This document shows, piece after piece, positions 46,059 through 55,365 of a DNA stretch of 64,000 bases. The translations under genes and the position numbers were made by a program. The notes below the pieces were generated by a model. That model was given only the letters and a program-made list of their open reading frames with translations. It made no database searches and was not told where the DNA came from. How positions within the stretch are numbered: the stretch's first letter is position 1; each line of letters begins with the position of its first letter. Source of the DNA: Nocardia brasiliensis (lineage in GTDB: Bacteria; Actinomycetota; Actinomycetes; Mycobacteriales; Mycobacteriaceae); contig NZ_CP046171.1 in NCBI RefSeq assembly GCF_011801125.1, positions 2,356,001 through 2,420,000 on the forward strand. Reading direction: 5' to 3'.

Positions 46059-47722
46059 CGTCGACCGCGGTCGGGCACATTCATGGACACCGTTGCATTG
46101 TTCAGCACGCCGGGCCCCAGTGCGACGGTCTTCTCGTTTCGCCACTTCACGATGCCCTCGGTGAGCCCGCCCGGCAGGTCTGCCGTGCGTGGGCCGGTGA
46201 GCAGCGGCAACTCGACCTGGGCCGCGGTCACGGTGACCGAGGCGAACGCCGGCGTGTGCGACCACACGTCGTCGACGACGTCGGTGACCCGCACGCCGAT
46301 GCGATGACCGGCCGCGATCGGCCAATCCTGGCCGAGCAGACGGACTTCGACGGCGCCGTCGCCGACCGGCGCGATGCCCCGGGTGATCACGGTGGCCAGG
46401 TTGTCCGGCGCGATGTCGTACAGCTCGACGGTGACCGTGGCGGCGGCGGGGCCGTCGAGTCGCAGCGTCGCGGTCGCAATGCCGGAGAGGTGCTGGGTCT
46501 GCGTCAAAGGCTGTGAGACAGACCAGAGTTCACGGTCCGGTCCGGGAACGAGGCCGCGGTCGGTGTAACTGCCCGCACGCAGCTGCACCGGCACCCGGGC
46601 GGCATCGGCCGGGGGCCACGACGTTTCGCCGCGCCAGCCGCCGTCGAACTGACCAACGGTGATCCGCGGCCCGGGGATCTCGATATCGCGCTCTGCCACA
46701 TGCTTGTCGAAGAAGGCGAGCAGTTCGGTGTCGAAATGCGGTGTGCCGCATTTCTCGTGGCAGGTGCGGTGACCCCATTGGCCGAACCAGGCGCGGTGCG
46801 CGCCGGGGCCGAGACCGTTCCACAGGTCGAAAACGCGATAGGCGCGGGTGTTGTAGTCGACGAAACCCTGGCCGAGGAACAACGGAATGGTGTTGCCGCG
46901 CAAGCGCCCGACCAGATCACGGTCACGCCAGAAGGCGGAATCGCCGTCGTGGTCGCTGGTTTCGGCGAGGTAATGCTGATAGCACTGCATCGGCAATTGC
47001 GCGGCCGCGGCCTGATATTCCGGAGAATCCGTCGGATGGGCGGGGGTGGAGGCGATCAGCAGATGCTCCAGGCCCGCGAGATCGGCTGGGCGGACGCCGT
47101 TCTCGGTGACCGGCTTACCGGAGAACTTCCACGACACGCCCTGCATGTACAGGTACGAGTACGGGTCGACCACCGGCTCGAACGAGGCGACCGCGGCGAG
47201 GCCCTTCGGTTTCGTCGCCAGACCCATCAAACCGGTCCAGCCCTCATACGAGGTGCCGAACATGCCGACCTTGCCGGTGGACCACGGCTGGCTCGCCGAC
47301 CACTCCACCGCGGCCGCCACATCCGAGCGTTCGCCGGGGCCACCGAAATCGGGGCACCCCGAGGAGCCGCCGAAACCGCGCAGGTCGACGATGACGTAGG
47401 TGTAGCCGGCCCGCAGGAACATCTCCGCCTGCAGGTTCTCGACCGACGGTCCGCCGGCCGGCCGCGGTTCGCTCAGATAGGCCAGGTGCGCGCGATACGG
47501 GCTCACGGTGAGGACGACCGGGGTGCGGACATCGTCGGCGAGGCCGTCCGGCCGCAGGATGTCGGCGTGCAGGCGTGTGCCGTCGGGCGCATCGATGAAC
47601 GCTTGCTTCCACTGGAACGGCACCCCGAGCGGTTTCGCCGCCGCGGTCGCCGGCGTCGCCGCGGCCAGCACCAGCAGCAGCCCGCACAGGGCGCGTAGCA
47701 GGACACTTCGTTCGGTCACCAT
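46055..47722 (-). CDS. Secreted CocE/NonD family hydrolase (X-Pro dipeptidyl-peptidase-like)
   Basis: 555 aa from ATG 47722. A signal peptide (VTERSVLLRALCGLLLVLAA, cleavage near ATAAA) is followed by an alpha/beta hydrolase with DLRGFGGSSG and nucleophile GTSYEGWTG (about residues 166-174), then a cap, a catalytic His region HRTCHEKCG, and a C-terminal jelly-roll domain (about 370-555, X-Pro dipeptidyl-peptidase C-like). Secreted esterases or peptidases of this family attack diverse acyl compounds. First gene of the five-ORF minus-strand operon. Confidence 0.9.
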   Translation of the reverse strand: MVTERSVLLRALCGLLLVLAAATPATAAAKPLGVPFQWKQAFIDAPDGTRLHADILRPDGLADDVRTPVVLTVSPYRAHLAYLSEPRPAGGPSVENLQAEMFLRAGYTYVIVDLRGFGGSSGCPDFGGPGERSDVAAAVEWSASQPWSTGKVGMFGTSYEGWTGLMGLATKPKGLAAVASFEPVVDPYSYLYMQGVSWKFSGKPVTENGVRPADLAGLEHLLIASTPAHPTDSPEYQAAAAQLPMQCYQHYLAETSDHDGDSAFWRDRDLVGRLRGNTIPLFLGQGFVDYNTRAYRVFDLWNGLGPGAHRAWFGQWGHRTCHEKCGTPHFDTELLAFFDKHVAERDIEIPGPRITVGQFDGGWRGETSWPPADAARVPVQLRAGSYTDRGLVPGPDRELWSVSQPLTQTQHLSGIATATLRLDGPAAATVTVELYDIAPDNLATVITRGIAPVGDGAVEVRLLGQDWPIAAGHRIGVRVTDVVDDVWSHTPAFASVTVTAAQVELPLLTGPRTADLPGGLTEGIVKWRNEKTVALGPGVLNNATVSMNVPDRGRR

Positions 47723-47859
47723 AGGACTATCGAGTGTGCCCGGACAACCGTCCAGCCCCCGGAACCGGGGTGGCGGATCAGCGAATTGCCGAGCGAATGC
47801 CGCAGCTGTCGCCGACTCGCCGGGCGAATGCCACCCGATGTTCACCGCGACCCGCGAGC

Positions 47860-48807
47860 ATGGGCGCCATGGCGGATGGCGTCGCGGCGTTGGGTGGGAT
47901 GCCGATCGACGCGGCCGCGGTGGGGACGATCACCCTCGCGCTGGTGGCCGCGTTGTTGTTCGCGGTGTCGGCGGCGCTGCAGCAAGGCGCGGCGCGCGCG
48001 GCGGCGACCGAGGACGAACGTGGTCGGTTCCTGGTGATCGTCGGCATCGCCCGGCGGTTGCTCATCGATCGGCGCTGGCTGGCCGGACAGGGCGCGAACG
48101 TGGCGGGGTTCGCGGTGCACGCGGTGGCGTTGCGGCTGGGGGCGATCGCGGTGGTGCAGTCCCTGCTGGTGGTCCAACTGCTGTTCGCGTTGCCGTTCGC
48201 GGCGGCGCGGCGCGGGCGGGCGCTGCTGCGGCGGGACTGGGCGGGCACGGTTCTCGTGTGCGGTGGGTTGATCCTGCTGGTGGGGCAGAGCGCGTCGACC
48301 CACACCGAGTTGCGGCCCGGGTCGGTGCCGGTGGCCGGTGCCGGGGTGCTGCTGGTGATCGTCACGCTGACCGCGCTTTCCCGGCTGACCCGCGCCACCC
48401 AGGTGCGTTCGGCGCTGGTCGCGGTCGCGGCGGGCTGCTGCTTCGCCACCACGGCCGTGCTGGTCGTCATCGCCACCACCGCGTTGCCCGGCCTCAGTTG
48501 GGCCTTGCTCGGTATCCCGCTCTCCACCGGCCTCGGCGGACTGCTCACCCAAGAGGCGTACGCCCGCGGCTCGCTGCCCACCGCGCTCACCGCGATGACC
48601 ATCACCGACCCCGTCCTCAGCTACGCAGCGGGCGTCACCCTCTTCGCCGCCGCCCACCCTCGACCCGCCCCCTTGCTCCTCGCTGCCACCCTCGTCCTCA
48701 CCGGCATCACCCTGCTCGCCAATTCGCCCACCCTGCACGACGAACGAGATATCGCCGCCGCGACACCACCGAAACAGGCAGTGCCAGCCTCGATTCCGCT
48801 GCCCTGA
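47860..48807 (+). CDS. DMT superfamily (EamA-like) transporter
   Basis: 315 aa from ATG 47860; ATG 47869 is equally plausible and neither has a strong ribosome site. About nine or ten hydrophobic helices, in the two-fold repeat arrangement of drug/metabolite exporters, with LQQGAARAAATEDERGRFLV after the first helix and TQEAYARGSLPTALTAMTITDP in the second repeat, a DMT hallmark. The tail of about 30 residues is hydrophilic. Substrate unknown. Divergent from the CocE operon. Confidence 0.83.
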   Translation: MGAMADGVAALGGMPIDAAAVGTITLALVAALLFAVSAALQQGAARAAATEDERGRFLVIVGIARRLLIDRRWLAGQGANVAGFAVHAVALRLGAIAVVQSLLVVQLLFALPFAAARRGRALLRRDWAGTVLVCGGLILLVGQSASTHTELRPGSVPVAGAGVLLVIVTLTALSRLTRATQVRSALVAVAAGCCFATTAVLVVIATTALPGLSWALLGIPLSTGLGGLLTQEAYARGSLPTALTAMTITDPVLSYAAGVTLFAAAHPRPAPLLLAATLVLTGITLLANSPTLHDERDIAAATPPKQAVPASIPLP

Positions 48808-49100
48808 CCGTTCACCCCTGCACGCTGATCGCCCGCGAGGGTGCGGTAACGGTGGTCGGGGGCAGCGGCTGATGTGGCGGCACGGGGGTTTGTGAGCCGA
48901 CGAGTCGCCGCTGGAGGGTCGGTGCGAAACATCGCTGACGCCAGCTACATACGGCGACACAGCGGTGTTGGCGGCACGTCGTCTGCTCGGCGCTTGGTGT
49001 TCATTCCTGCTCGCTGATCGCCGGCGCAGGCGTCGTGTCGGTGAAGTAGGTGGTGTCGGTGGCGGGTCGATTGCTCGTCGGCGATTGCTCGAGCGGAGGG

Positions 49101-50201
49101 TTAGGCGGGGGCGTAGTCGGTGTAGAGGGCGAGCATGGCTGTGACGGTGGCGGACCAGGGGTAGCGTTCGGCGGCGTTGCGGGCGGCGTGGCGGCGCTGG
49201 GAGGCGGGGATGGCCAGCAGGGTGCGGACTCCGTCGGCCAGGCCGTGCGGGGTGCCGTCGGAGACGATGCCGGAGCCGATGGCGCCGACGAGTTCGCGCG
49301 CGGCGCCTTCGTCGGGGACCACGACCGGGGTGCCGCAGGCCAGGGCTTCCAGCACCGCGAGGCCGAAAGTTTCGGCGGGGGAGGGGAATATGGCGATATC
49401 GGCCGCGGCGACCTGGCGGGCCATGGCGACGCGGTCGGTGAGGTGGCCGTGGAAGACCACCGGCAGTCCGGCCGCCGCACGTGCCAGGCGTTGGCGCAGC
49501 GGGCCGTCGCCGAGCACGGCCAGCTCGCACCGCACACCGGCGTGGACCAGCACGCGCACCGCTTCGATCGCGAGTTCGGCCCGCTTCTCCTTGGACAGCC
49601 TGCTCACCAGCACCAGACGCACCGGTTCGGCGCTCGTGCCGGAGGTTTCGGCCGCGGGACGAAAGGTGCTCAGGTCCACCCCGAGCGGTACCCGCCGCAC
49701 GTTGGTCGCGCCGATCCTGGTGAACTCCGCCGTCGCGAAGCTAGAAGTGACAACGACCTTTTCGGCGCGGACGCAGAGGCGGCGGTTGGCCAGGTCGGCG
49801 GCCGTGGTCAACGGGAAGCCGGGTGGCACGCGGGTGCGCAGGATGGCGTCGATGCGTTCATGCGAGAACAGCACCAGCGGCACCCCGACGCCGCGCGCCC
49901 ACGGCGCCAGCCACCGCACGCTCAGCTTGTCGCTGCATTCGAGCACGTCGGGACGTAGCAGATCGAGGATGGGCCGGGTCCGCCGGGCGGTCAGCACGTG
50001 GTACCCGCCCGCCCCGAACTTGGGGCTGCGCACCGTGATTCGCCGCCCCGAGGCGGTCTGCTCGTCTCCGTCGGCAGGTCCCGGCACCACGAGCACCCGT
50101 TCGTGCCCGCCCGCCAGGTATCCGCGCCCGATCTCGTCGAGGCACGTTCGGATCCCGCCGGAGGCCGGGGTGTAGAAGTTCGCGATCTGCACAATCCGCA
50201 T
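49101..50201 (-). CDS. GT4 family glycosyltransferase (GT-B fold)
   Basis: 366 aa. N-terminal Rossmann half with IANFYTPASGGIRTCLDEIG, C-terminal nucleotide-sugar half with LVSRLSKEKRAELAIEA (about 197-213) and the GT4 EX7E signature inside SPAETFGLAVLEAL (about 270-283). The sequence layout resembles mycobacterial phosphatidylinositol or glucuronosyl-diacylglycerol mannosyltransferases, but donor and acceptor cannot be fixed from sequence. ATG 50201 overlaps the DUF2334 stop by 1 nt (TGATG). Confidence 0.87.
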   Translation of the reverse strand: MRIVQIANFYTPASGGIRTCLDEIGRGYLAGGHERVLVVPGPADGDEQTASGRRITVRSPKFGAGGYHVLTARRTRPILDLLRPDVLECSDKLSVRWLAPWARGVGVPLVLFSHERIDAILRTRVPPGFPLTTAADLANRRLCVRAEKVVVTSSFATAEFTRIGATNVRRVPLGVDLSTFRPAAETSGTSAEPVRLVLVSRLSKEKRAELAIEAVRVLVHAGVRCELAVLGDGPLRQRLARAAAGLPVVFHGHLTDRVAMARQVAAADIAIFPSPAETFGLAVLEALACGTPVVVPDEGAARELVGAIGSGIVSDGTPHGLADGVRTLLAIPASQRRHAARNAAERYPWSATVTAMLALYTDYAPA

Positions 50202-50941
50202 CAGGGGCCTGCAGCTTCGATCAGATCGGCATAGGTGGTGGCGCGGGCGCCCGCGGTGAGGGCGGCCTCGATGGCGCGCAGGGTGGCCTCGCGCAAGCCC
50301 GGCTGGTGCAGGTCGTCGGGGTGCAGGGCGAGCCGGACGAGACCGCCGTTGCGGGCGTTGCGCGCGGCGAAGGTTTGCAGCATCGCGGTGCCGAAGCGTT
50401 CGGGCCAGCCGCCGCCGGGCCGATGCGAGAGGGCGAAGCCGCGCCTGCGGTGACCGGTGCGCAGATCACGCACGCCGAAGTGGTCGGTGGTGTGGGTGAA
50501 GCCCGCCGCGCGCAGCGCCCGTTCGGCGGCGGGCGAGGCCAGCCAGCCGGGCGGTGTGAACCCCGTTGTGGACAGCCCGGATTCGGCCATCACCGCGGTG
50601 GCGTCGCGCAGCTTGGCCGCCGCCTGCGCCTGGTCCAGCGCGGCGAACTCGGCGGCGCCGCGGGCCACCGCCCGCCCGAGCGTCCGCCGCGGCCACCCAC
50701 CCTCGGGGCCCGCGCGATGCGACCACCCGTGCACCATGATCTCGTTCCCCCGCAACCGGCGTTCCCGCAGGAAACCCGCGTACTCCGGCTGCCGCGCCAG
50801 CGACGCGCCCCGCCAGGGGCCCGGTATCACCAGCAGCGACACCGGAATCCCGAACCCGTCGGCGTCCGCGCACCAGCGCGCCGTCTCCGCCGCACTCGCG
50901 GGCGCGACGTCATGGACGCTCACCACCAACCGCGCACACAC
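50201..50941 (-). CDS. DUF2334 polysaccharide deacetylase-like protein
   Basis: 246 aa from GTG 50941. A TAGCTT hexamer lies 7 nt upstream and no ribosome site is visible, so the message may be leaderless; TTG 50950 is an alternative start. The catalytic pattern of the NodB/DUF2334 fold is visible: SVHDVAPA (metal Asp, about residues 8-15), MVHGWSHR (HxxxH ligands), GFTPPGWLAS and LALHPDDLHQP. Likely a metal-dependent deacetylase acting on a glycoconjugate. Co-translated with the glycosyltransferase, so both may act on one lipid- or wall-linked sugar. Confidence 0.82.
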   Translation of the reverse strand: MCARLVVSVHDVAPASAAETARWCADADGFGIPVSLLVIPGPWRGASLARQPEYAGFLRERRLRGNEIMVHGWSHRAGPEGGWPRRTLGRAVARGAAEFAALDQAQAAAKLRDATAVMAESGLSTTGFTPPGWLASPAAERALRAAGFTHTTDHFGVRDLRTGHRRRGFALSHRPGGGWPERFGTAMLQTFAARNARNGGLVRLALHPDDLHQPGLREATLRAIEAALTAGARATTYADLIEAAGP

Positions 50942-51089
50942 GCAGCGCAAGCTAACACCGCGCGGTTGCCATCAGCTGAACAGCAGCGTGCCGCAGCCTG
51001 ACGGATCGACACCACCGCTGTCGACAGGAATTCGGTACCTCTCGCGTGGCATCGCGATGAGTTCCACCCTCGGGCGCAGTCTGATATCC

Positions 51090-51656
51090 ATGGGCACACT
51101 CATCTATGGCTTCAATGTCTCGGTCGACGGCTATATTGCCGACGCGCAGGGCAGCATCGACTGGTCCGATCCGAGCGACGAACTGCTCCAATATTGGAAC
51201 GACGTCGAGCGGGAGACCGCCCTGTCGTTCTACGGGCGGCGGCTCTACGAACTGATGTCCGCGTTCTGGCCGACCGCCGATCAGGCCCCGGACGCCTCGC
51301 CCCGGACCGTCGACTTCGCGCGCATCTGGTGCGCCATGCCCAAGGTCGTGTTCTCCCACACGCTGGAGTCGGTCGACTGGAACTCCCGCCTGGAACGCGG
51401 CGACCCGGTCGAGGTCGTGCGGAAACTGAAAGCCGAAACCGACGGCAGGCTGGAAGTGGCCGGAGCGACGCTGGCCGCGTCGATCGTGCGGGCCGGATTG
51501 GTGGACGAGTACCGGATCGTGGTCACGCCCACCGCGGTGGGCGGCGGCACGCCGTTTTTCCCGACGCTGCCGTCCTGGATCTCGCTGCGACTGCTGAAGA
51601 ACCGCACTTTTCCATGCGGCGCGGTCCTGCTGAGCTACGCGGCGAAACGCGACTGA
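51090..51656 (+). CDS. Dihydrofolate reductase-like (RibD C-terminal domain) protein
   Basis: 188 aa. The frame opens further upstream (ATG at 51057), but homology begins at TLIYGFNVSVDGYIADAQG. Family segments: FYGRRLYELMSAFWP (about 46-60), KVVFSHTLESVDWNS, and VAGATLAASIVRAGLVDEYRI (about 128-148), with GGGTPFFP. This single-domain family is common in Actinobacteria; most are of unknown substrate and are not the essential folate reductase. Ribosome site not visible. Confidence 0.85.
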   Translation: MGTLIYGFNVSVDGYIADAQGSIDWSDPSDELLQYWNDVERETALSFYGRRLYELMSAFWPTADQAPDASPRTVDFARIWCAMPKVVFSHTLESVDWNSRLERGDPVEVVRKLKAETDGRLEVAGATLAASIVRAGLVDEYRIVVTPTAVGGGTPFFPTLPSWISLRLLKNRTFPCGAVLLSYAAKRD

Positions 51657-51773
51657 TCGTCAGCCATGACCGGGCACTTCGCGTGCGCATGCAAGGTCAT
51701 TTGATTTTGCTATGGGTGGTCGAAGTATTCGGGCTCGCAAGACAATTCGCCTGGTGTCTCAGCCAGGTCGGCG

Positions 51774-51779
51774 TATGAT
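51774..51779 (+). promoter_or_regulatory. Candidate -10 box before the TY-Chap-like gene
   Basis: TATGAT, near-consensus, in an A/T-richer stretch 29 bp upstream of the start at 51808, with a short inverted repeat CCTGG-N8-CCAGG immediately before it (51750-51767) that could serve as an operator. Confidence 0.4.
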
Positions 51780-51807
51780 CGGGCCAGTGTGAGCGCCCGG
51801 GGGAAGA

Positions 51808-52257
51808 ATGAACGAGCCGGTGACCGCGGACTGGGAACAGTTCGTTCAAGCGCTGGCGCGATGTCTGTCCGAACTTCCTTCACGGGCGACATTGATCATC
51901 GCCGCACCGGGAAATCGGTACGTCCAGTTCATGCAATACGACATCAAATTGTCGGCGGAGCTGGCGGGTAACCACTATCTGACGCAACCCATTCCGGATG
52001 CCGCGGCCGCGGAATTGCGCGAACTCGGCTGGAACGAGCCGATCCTGCGGCGCGAGGTCGACAATTGGACCAAGACCATGTTCTGGCCCATATCGCCGGG
52101 CAGCCTGATCGAGTTCGCGCGCTCGGTCGCCATCGGATTCCGGGACGCGCTCGGCGTGGCGACGCCGGTGGAATTACGCGCCATGGGCTGGACCGAGGCC
52201 TCCGGTGATCTGGATCTCACGGTGCTCGGCTCGATGGCTCGCCGCGGCTGGAATTGA
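51808..52257 (+). CDS. TY-Chap/YbjN-like domain protein
   Basis: 149 aa. The pattern W-x-x-F followed by LSELPSRATLIIAAPGNRYVQF, then an ELAGNHYL strand, LGWNEPI, and a C-terminal helical part ending VELRAMGW matches the TY-Chap/YbjN class I secretion chaperone-like fold of actinobacteria, a domain usually found next to or fused with secreted-protein genes. ATG 51808 has GGGGGAAGA upstream. No secretion partner is adjacent. Confidence 0.65.
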   Translation: MNEPVTADWEQFVQALARCLSELPSRATLIIAAPGNRYVQFMQYDIKLSAELAGNHYLTQPIPDAAAAELRELGWNEPILRREVDNWTKTMFWPISPGSLIEFARSVAIGFRDALGVATPVELRAMGWTEASGDLDLTVLGSMARRGWN

Positions 52258-52345
52258 GTCGGTCCGCACCCGCGCCGCGACCGGAAACGGCGGCCGCGAC
52301 CATGCGTGGCGAAACCGCCGCGACGTGGGCACTATCCTGAGTGAC

Positions 52346-53080
52346 ATGGCAGCAGGTAAGCCCACCAAAGAAGCGAAGGCCGCGGCGAAAGCGGCCCGCA
52401 AGCAGCAGTCGAAAGAGCGCAGGCAGCAGCTCTGGCAGGCGTTCCAGATGCAGCGCAAGGAAGACAAGCTGCTGCTGCCGTTGATGATCGGCGCGCTGGT
52501 CGGCAGCATCGTGGTCTTCCTGGTGATCGGTCTGATCTTCGGGCTGACCTGGCTGCTCGTCCCGTTCGGCGTGGTGCTGGGCGCGCTGGCCGCGTTCATC
52601 ATCTTCGGCCGCCGGGTGCAGAAGAGCGTGTACGGCAAGGCGGAGGGCCAGGCGGGCGCCGCGGCCTGGGTGCTGGACAACCTGCAGGGCAAGTGGCGGG
52701 TGACCAACGGCATCGCCGCGACCACCCAGCTCGACGCGGTGCACCGGGTGATCGGCCTGCCCGGCGTGGTGCTGGTCGCCGAGGGCGCTCCGCAGCGGGT
52801 GAAATCGCTGTTGGCGCAGGAGAAGAAGCGCACCGCCCGGCTGATCGGCGACACCCCGATCTACGACGTCGTGATCGGCAACGACGAGGGCCAGGTGCCG
52901 CTCAAGGAGCTGCAGCGCTACCTGACCAAGCTGCCCCGCAACATCGACACCAAGCGAATGGACCTGATCGAGGGCAGGCTCTCGGCCCTCAGCTCGCGCA
53001 CCGGCCCCGCCATGCCGAAGGGCCCGATGCCCGCAGGCGCCAAGATGCGCGGCGTACAGCGCACCATCCGCAGGCGCTGA
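52346..53080 (+). CDS. DUF4191 membrane protein (Rv2219 family)
   Basis: 244 aa from ATG 52346; the open frame extends upstream without a ribosome site. A basic N-terminus (about residues 1-40, Lys/Ala/Gln-rich) is followed by two membrane helices (about 47-70 and 73-93) and a long cytoplasmic or periplasmic domain with GPQRVKSLLAQEKKRT-type basic sequences and a C-terminal Arg-rich tail. The function of this conserved actinobacterial protein is unknown. In mycobacteria it lies between lipA and glnA1; here lipA/lipB are not beside it. Confidence 0.85.
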   Translation: MAAGKPTKEAKAAAKAARKQQSKERRQQLWQAFQMQRKEDKLLLPLMIGALVGSIVVFLVIGLIFGLTWLLVPFGVVLGALAAFIIFGRRVQKSVYGKAEGQAGAAAWVLDNLQGKWRVTNGIAATTQLDAVHRVIGLPGVVLVAEGAPQRVKSLLAQEKKRTARLIGDTPIYDVVIGNDEGQVPLKELQRYLTKLPRNIDTKRMDLIEGRLSALSSRTGPAMPKGPMPAGAKMRGVQRTIRRR

Positions 53081-53085
53081 ACGCG

Positions 53086-53131
53086 AACACCGCGGGCCCG
53101 CACCTACCGCGAGGTGCGGGCCCGCGGTGTT
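53086..53131. terminator. Strong bidirectional terminator between DUF4191 and RDD genes
   Basis: AACACCGCGGGCCCGCACCT (53086-53105) and its exact complement (53112-53131) form a perfect 20-bp stem around a 6-nt loop. It lies 5 bp after the DUF4191 stop and before the RDD gene's end on the other strand, and a short T-run follows on the plus strand. Confidence 0.85.
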
Positions 53132-53198
53132 TCAAGATCAAGGGGAACTGGTGGCGGCGGGCTCTCGGCCGATGCCGCCACCAGTTCCTCCTCGAAGT

Positions 53199-53654
53199 TC
53201 AGCGCGAGTGGACGAGCGCGGTCCCGGTCGCGCGATCGTGCATGCCGCGCCCGTCCGCGTCGGTGAAGAGGGCGGGGACGACGAAGACCAGGAGTGCCTG
53301 GCGGGCCAGGGCGCGCACGATGCCGACGGGGACGGGTGCGTCGATGCGGACGGTGCGCAGGCGCAGGAAGTACTGCCCGGGGGTGAATCCGAACAAGGTC
53401 ACCGCCCCCACCCCGATCACGAACCAGACCAGCAGTGTGAGGCTCGACGCCGATCCGCCGCGCATGATGATCGCGGCGATGCCGAGGGCGATGAGCCAGT
53501 CGACGAACAGCGCGGCGATCCGGCGGGCCATGCCGGACAACGATCCGGCGCCGGACTGCGGCAGGCCCAATTCTTTGCCGGGGAACTCGGGGTTTGCCTG
53601 GTCGCCGGAACCCTCCGAGGGGCCGGAGAGCCACGATCCCGTGATGCGTGCCAT
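53199..53654 (-). CDS. RDD family membrane protein
   Basis: 151 aa from ATG 53654 (GTG 53663 is also in frame). A disordered N-terminus of about 45 residues precedes three or four membrane helices. The RDD signature is recognisable (RRIAALFVDWLIALGIAAII, then TPGQYFLRLRTVRI and FVVPALFTDADGRGMHDRAT). Members may transport small osmolytes or ions; precise function unknown. Rv2219A counterpart, divergent from glnA1. Confidence 0.83.
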   Translation of the reverse strand: MARITGSWLSGPSEGSGDQANPEFPGKELGLPQSGAGSLSGMARRIAALFVDWLIALGIAAIIMRGGSASSLTLLVWFVIGVGAVTLFGFTPGQYFLRLRTVRIDAPVPVGIVRALARQALLVFVVPALFTDADGRGMHDRATGTALVHSR

Positions 53655-53792
53655 GGCCCCCACAATATGCGCGGCCGGTCAGCCGGACGTCATCGCATAA
53701 GGGGAGTTCACGTCGTCGCGGCCCTGGTCGGGTGGCAGGATTACGATGCTGGTGGCGCCCGGGTGGGCCGGGTCACCGGGCCAGCGGCACGT

Positions 53793-53830
53793 GTAACACT
53801 GGCGAAACACAGCCTTGACTGCGGGGAAAC
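53793..53830 (+). promoter_or_regulatory. GlnR operator upstream of glnA1
   Basis: The four elements GTAAC-N6-GAAAC-N6-TTGAC-N6-GAAAC fit the actinobacterial GlnR consensus gTnAC-n6-GaAAC repeated twice, with only one base off (T for the leading G of the third element) and exact 6-nt spacing. It lies 76 bp upstream of the glnA1 start, the usual position. GlnR activates or represses nitrogen genes under limitation. Seen directly in sequence; regulation inferred. Confidence 0.85.
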
Positions 53831-53906
53831 ACCGCGTCCATACCGTCTGGACGCGACGAACCCATGCAATCGACACTGGCTGGGAACCGATCCGTAAGGA
53901 GAACAA

Positions 53907-55343
53907 GTGACGTTCAGCACGGCCGACGAGGTCATCAAATTCCTTGCTGATGAAGAAGTCGAATACGTCGACATCCGATTCAGTGATCTGCCCGGTGTGC
54001 AGCAGCACTTCTCGATCCCGGCGAAGGCGTTCACGACCGACCTCGCAGAGGAAGGGCTGGCCTTCGACGGCTCGTCCGTCCGCGGTTTCCAGTCGATCGA
54101 CGAGTCGGACATGCTGCTGCTGCCCGACTTCAGCACCGCGCGCCTCGACCCGTTCCGGGCGGCCAAGACGCTGAACCTCAACTTCTTCGTGCACGACCCG
54201 TTCACCCGCGAGGCCTACAGCCGCGACCCGCGCAACATCGCGCGCAAGGCCGAGGAGTACCTGCGCTCCACCGGTATCGCCGACACCGCGTACTTCGGTG
54301 CCGAGGCGGAGTTCTACATCTTCGACTCGATCCGGTACGACTCGGCGATGAACGGCGCGTTCTACGAGATCGAGTCGGTCTCGGGTTCCTGGAACACCGG
54401 CGCCGAGTTCAACCCGGACGGCACCCTGAACCGTGGTTACAAGGTGCGCAACAAGGGCGGTTACTTCCCCGTCGCGCCGTACGACCACTACGTCGACCTG
54501 CGCGACAAGATCTCGACCAACCTGCAGAACGCGGGCTTCGAGCTCGAGCGCGGCCACCACGAGGTCGGCACCGCCGGCCAGGCCGAGATCAACTACAAGT
54601 TCAACACCCTGCTCGGCGCGGCCGACGACCTGCAGCTGTTCAAGTACATCGTGAAGAACACCGCGTGGGCCGAGGGCAAGACCGTTACCTTCATGCCGAA
54701 GCCGCTCTTCGGTGACAACGGCTCGGGCATGCACGTGCACCAGTCGCTGTGGAAGGACGGCAAGCCGCTGTTCCACGACGAGGCCGGCTACGGCGGTCTG
54801 TCGGATCTGGCGCGCCACTACATCGGCGGCATCCTGCACCACGCGCCGTCGCTGCTGGCGTTCACCAACCCGACCGTGAACTCTTACCACCGCCTGGTGC
54901 CGGGCTACGAGGCCCCGATCAACCTGGTGTACTCGCAGCGCAACCGCTCCGCGGCCGTGCGTATCCCGGTGACCGGCAACAACCCGAAGGCCAAGCGCAT
55001 CGAGTTCCGCGCGCCCGACTCCTCGGGTAACCCGTACCTGGCCTTCGCCGCCATGATGATGGCGGGCCTGGACGGCATCAAGAACAAGATCGAGCCGCTG
55101 GCCCCGGTCGACAAGGACCTCTACGAGCTCCCGCCGGAGGAGGCCAAGAACATCCCGCAGGCCCCCACCAGCCTCGCCACGGTCATCGACCGCCTCGAGC
55201 AGGATCACGACTACCTGACCGAAGGCAACGTCTTCACCGACGACCTGATCGAGACCTGGATCAACATCAAGCGCGAGCAGGAGATCGCCCCGGTGAACCT
55301 GCGCCCGCACCCCTACGAGTTCGAGCTCTACTTCGACGTGTAA
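53907..55343 (+). CDS. glnA: Type I glutamine synthetase GlnA1
   Basis: 478 aa, the usual length. It converts glutamate and ammonium to glutamine using ATP. GTG 53907 follows AAGGAG at 5 nt. Conserved segments: [36 protein letters not shown] (metal Glu), [36 protein letters not shown], and the adenylylation site tyrosine in [19 protein letters not shown], which is the target of GlnE in this window. A perfect GlnR box lies upstream and a strong hairpin follows. Main ammonium-assimilating enzyme. Confidence 0.98.
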   Translation: MTFSTADEVIKFLADEEVEYVDIRFSDLPGVQQHFSIPAKAFTTDLAEEGLAFDGSSVRGFQSIDESDMLLLPDFSTARLDPFRAAKTLNLNFFVHDPFTREAYSRDPRNIARKAEEYLRSTGIADTAYFGAEAEFYIFDSIRYDSAMNGAFYEIESVSGSWNTGAEFNPDGTLNRGYKVRNKGGYFPVAPYDHYVDLRDKISTNLQNAGFELERGHHEVGTAGQAEINYKFNTLLGAADDLQLFKYIVKNTAWAEGKTVTFMPKPLFGDNGSGMHVHQSLWKDGKPLFHDEAGYGGLSDLARHYIGGILHHAPSLLAFTNPTVNSYHRLVPGYEAPINLVYSQRNRSAAVRIPVTGNNPKAKRIEFRAPDSSGNPYLAFAAMMMAGLDGIKNKIEPLAPVDKDLYELPPEEAKNIPQAPTSLATVIDRLEQDHDYLTEGNVFTDDLIETWINIKREQEIAPVNLRPHPYEFELYFDV

Positions 55344-55365
55344 GTCGTAGGACCCCAACTGGTTT

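Noticed and set aside
53672..53760. Second GlnR site closer to the RDD gene
   Set aside because: Only isolated half elements; no spaced pair.
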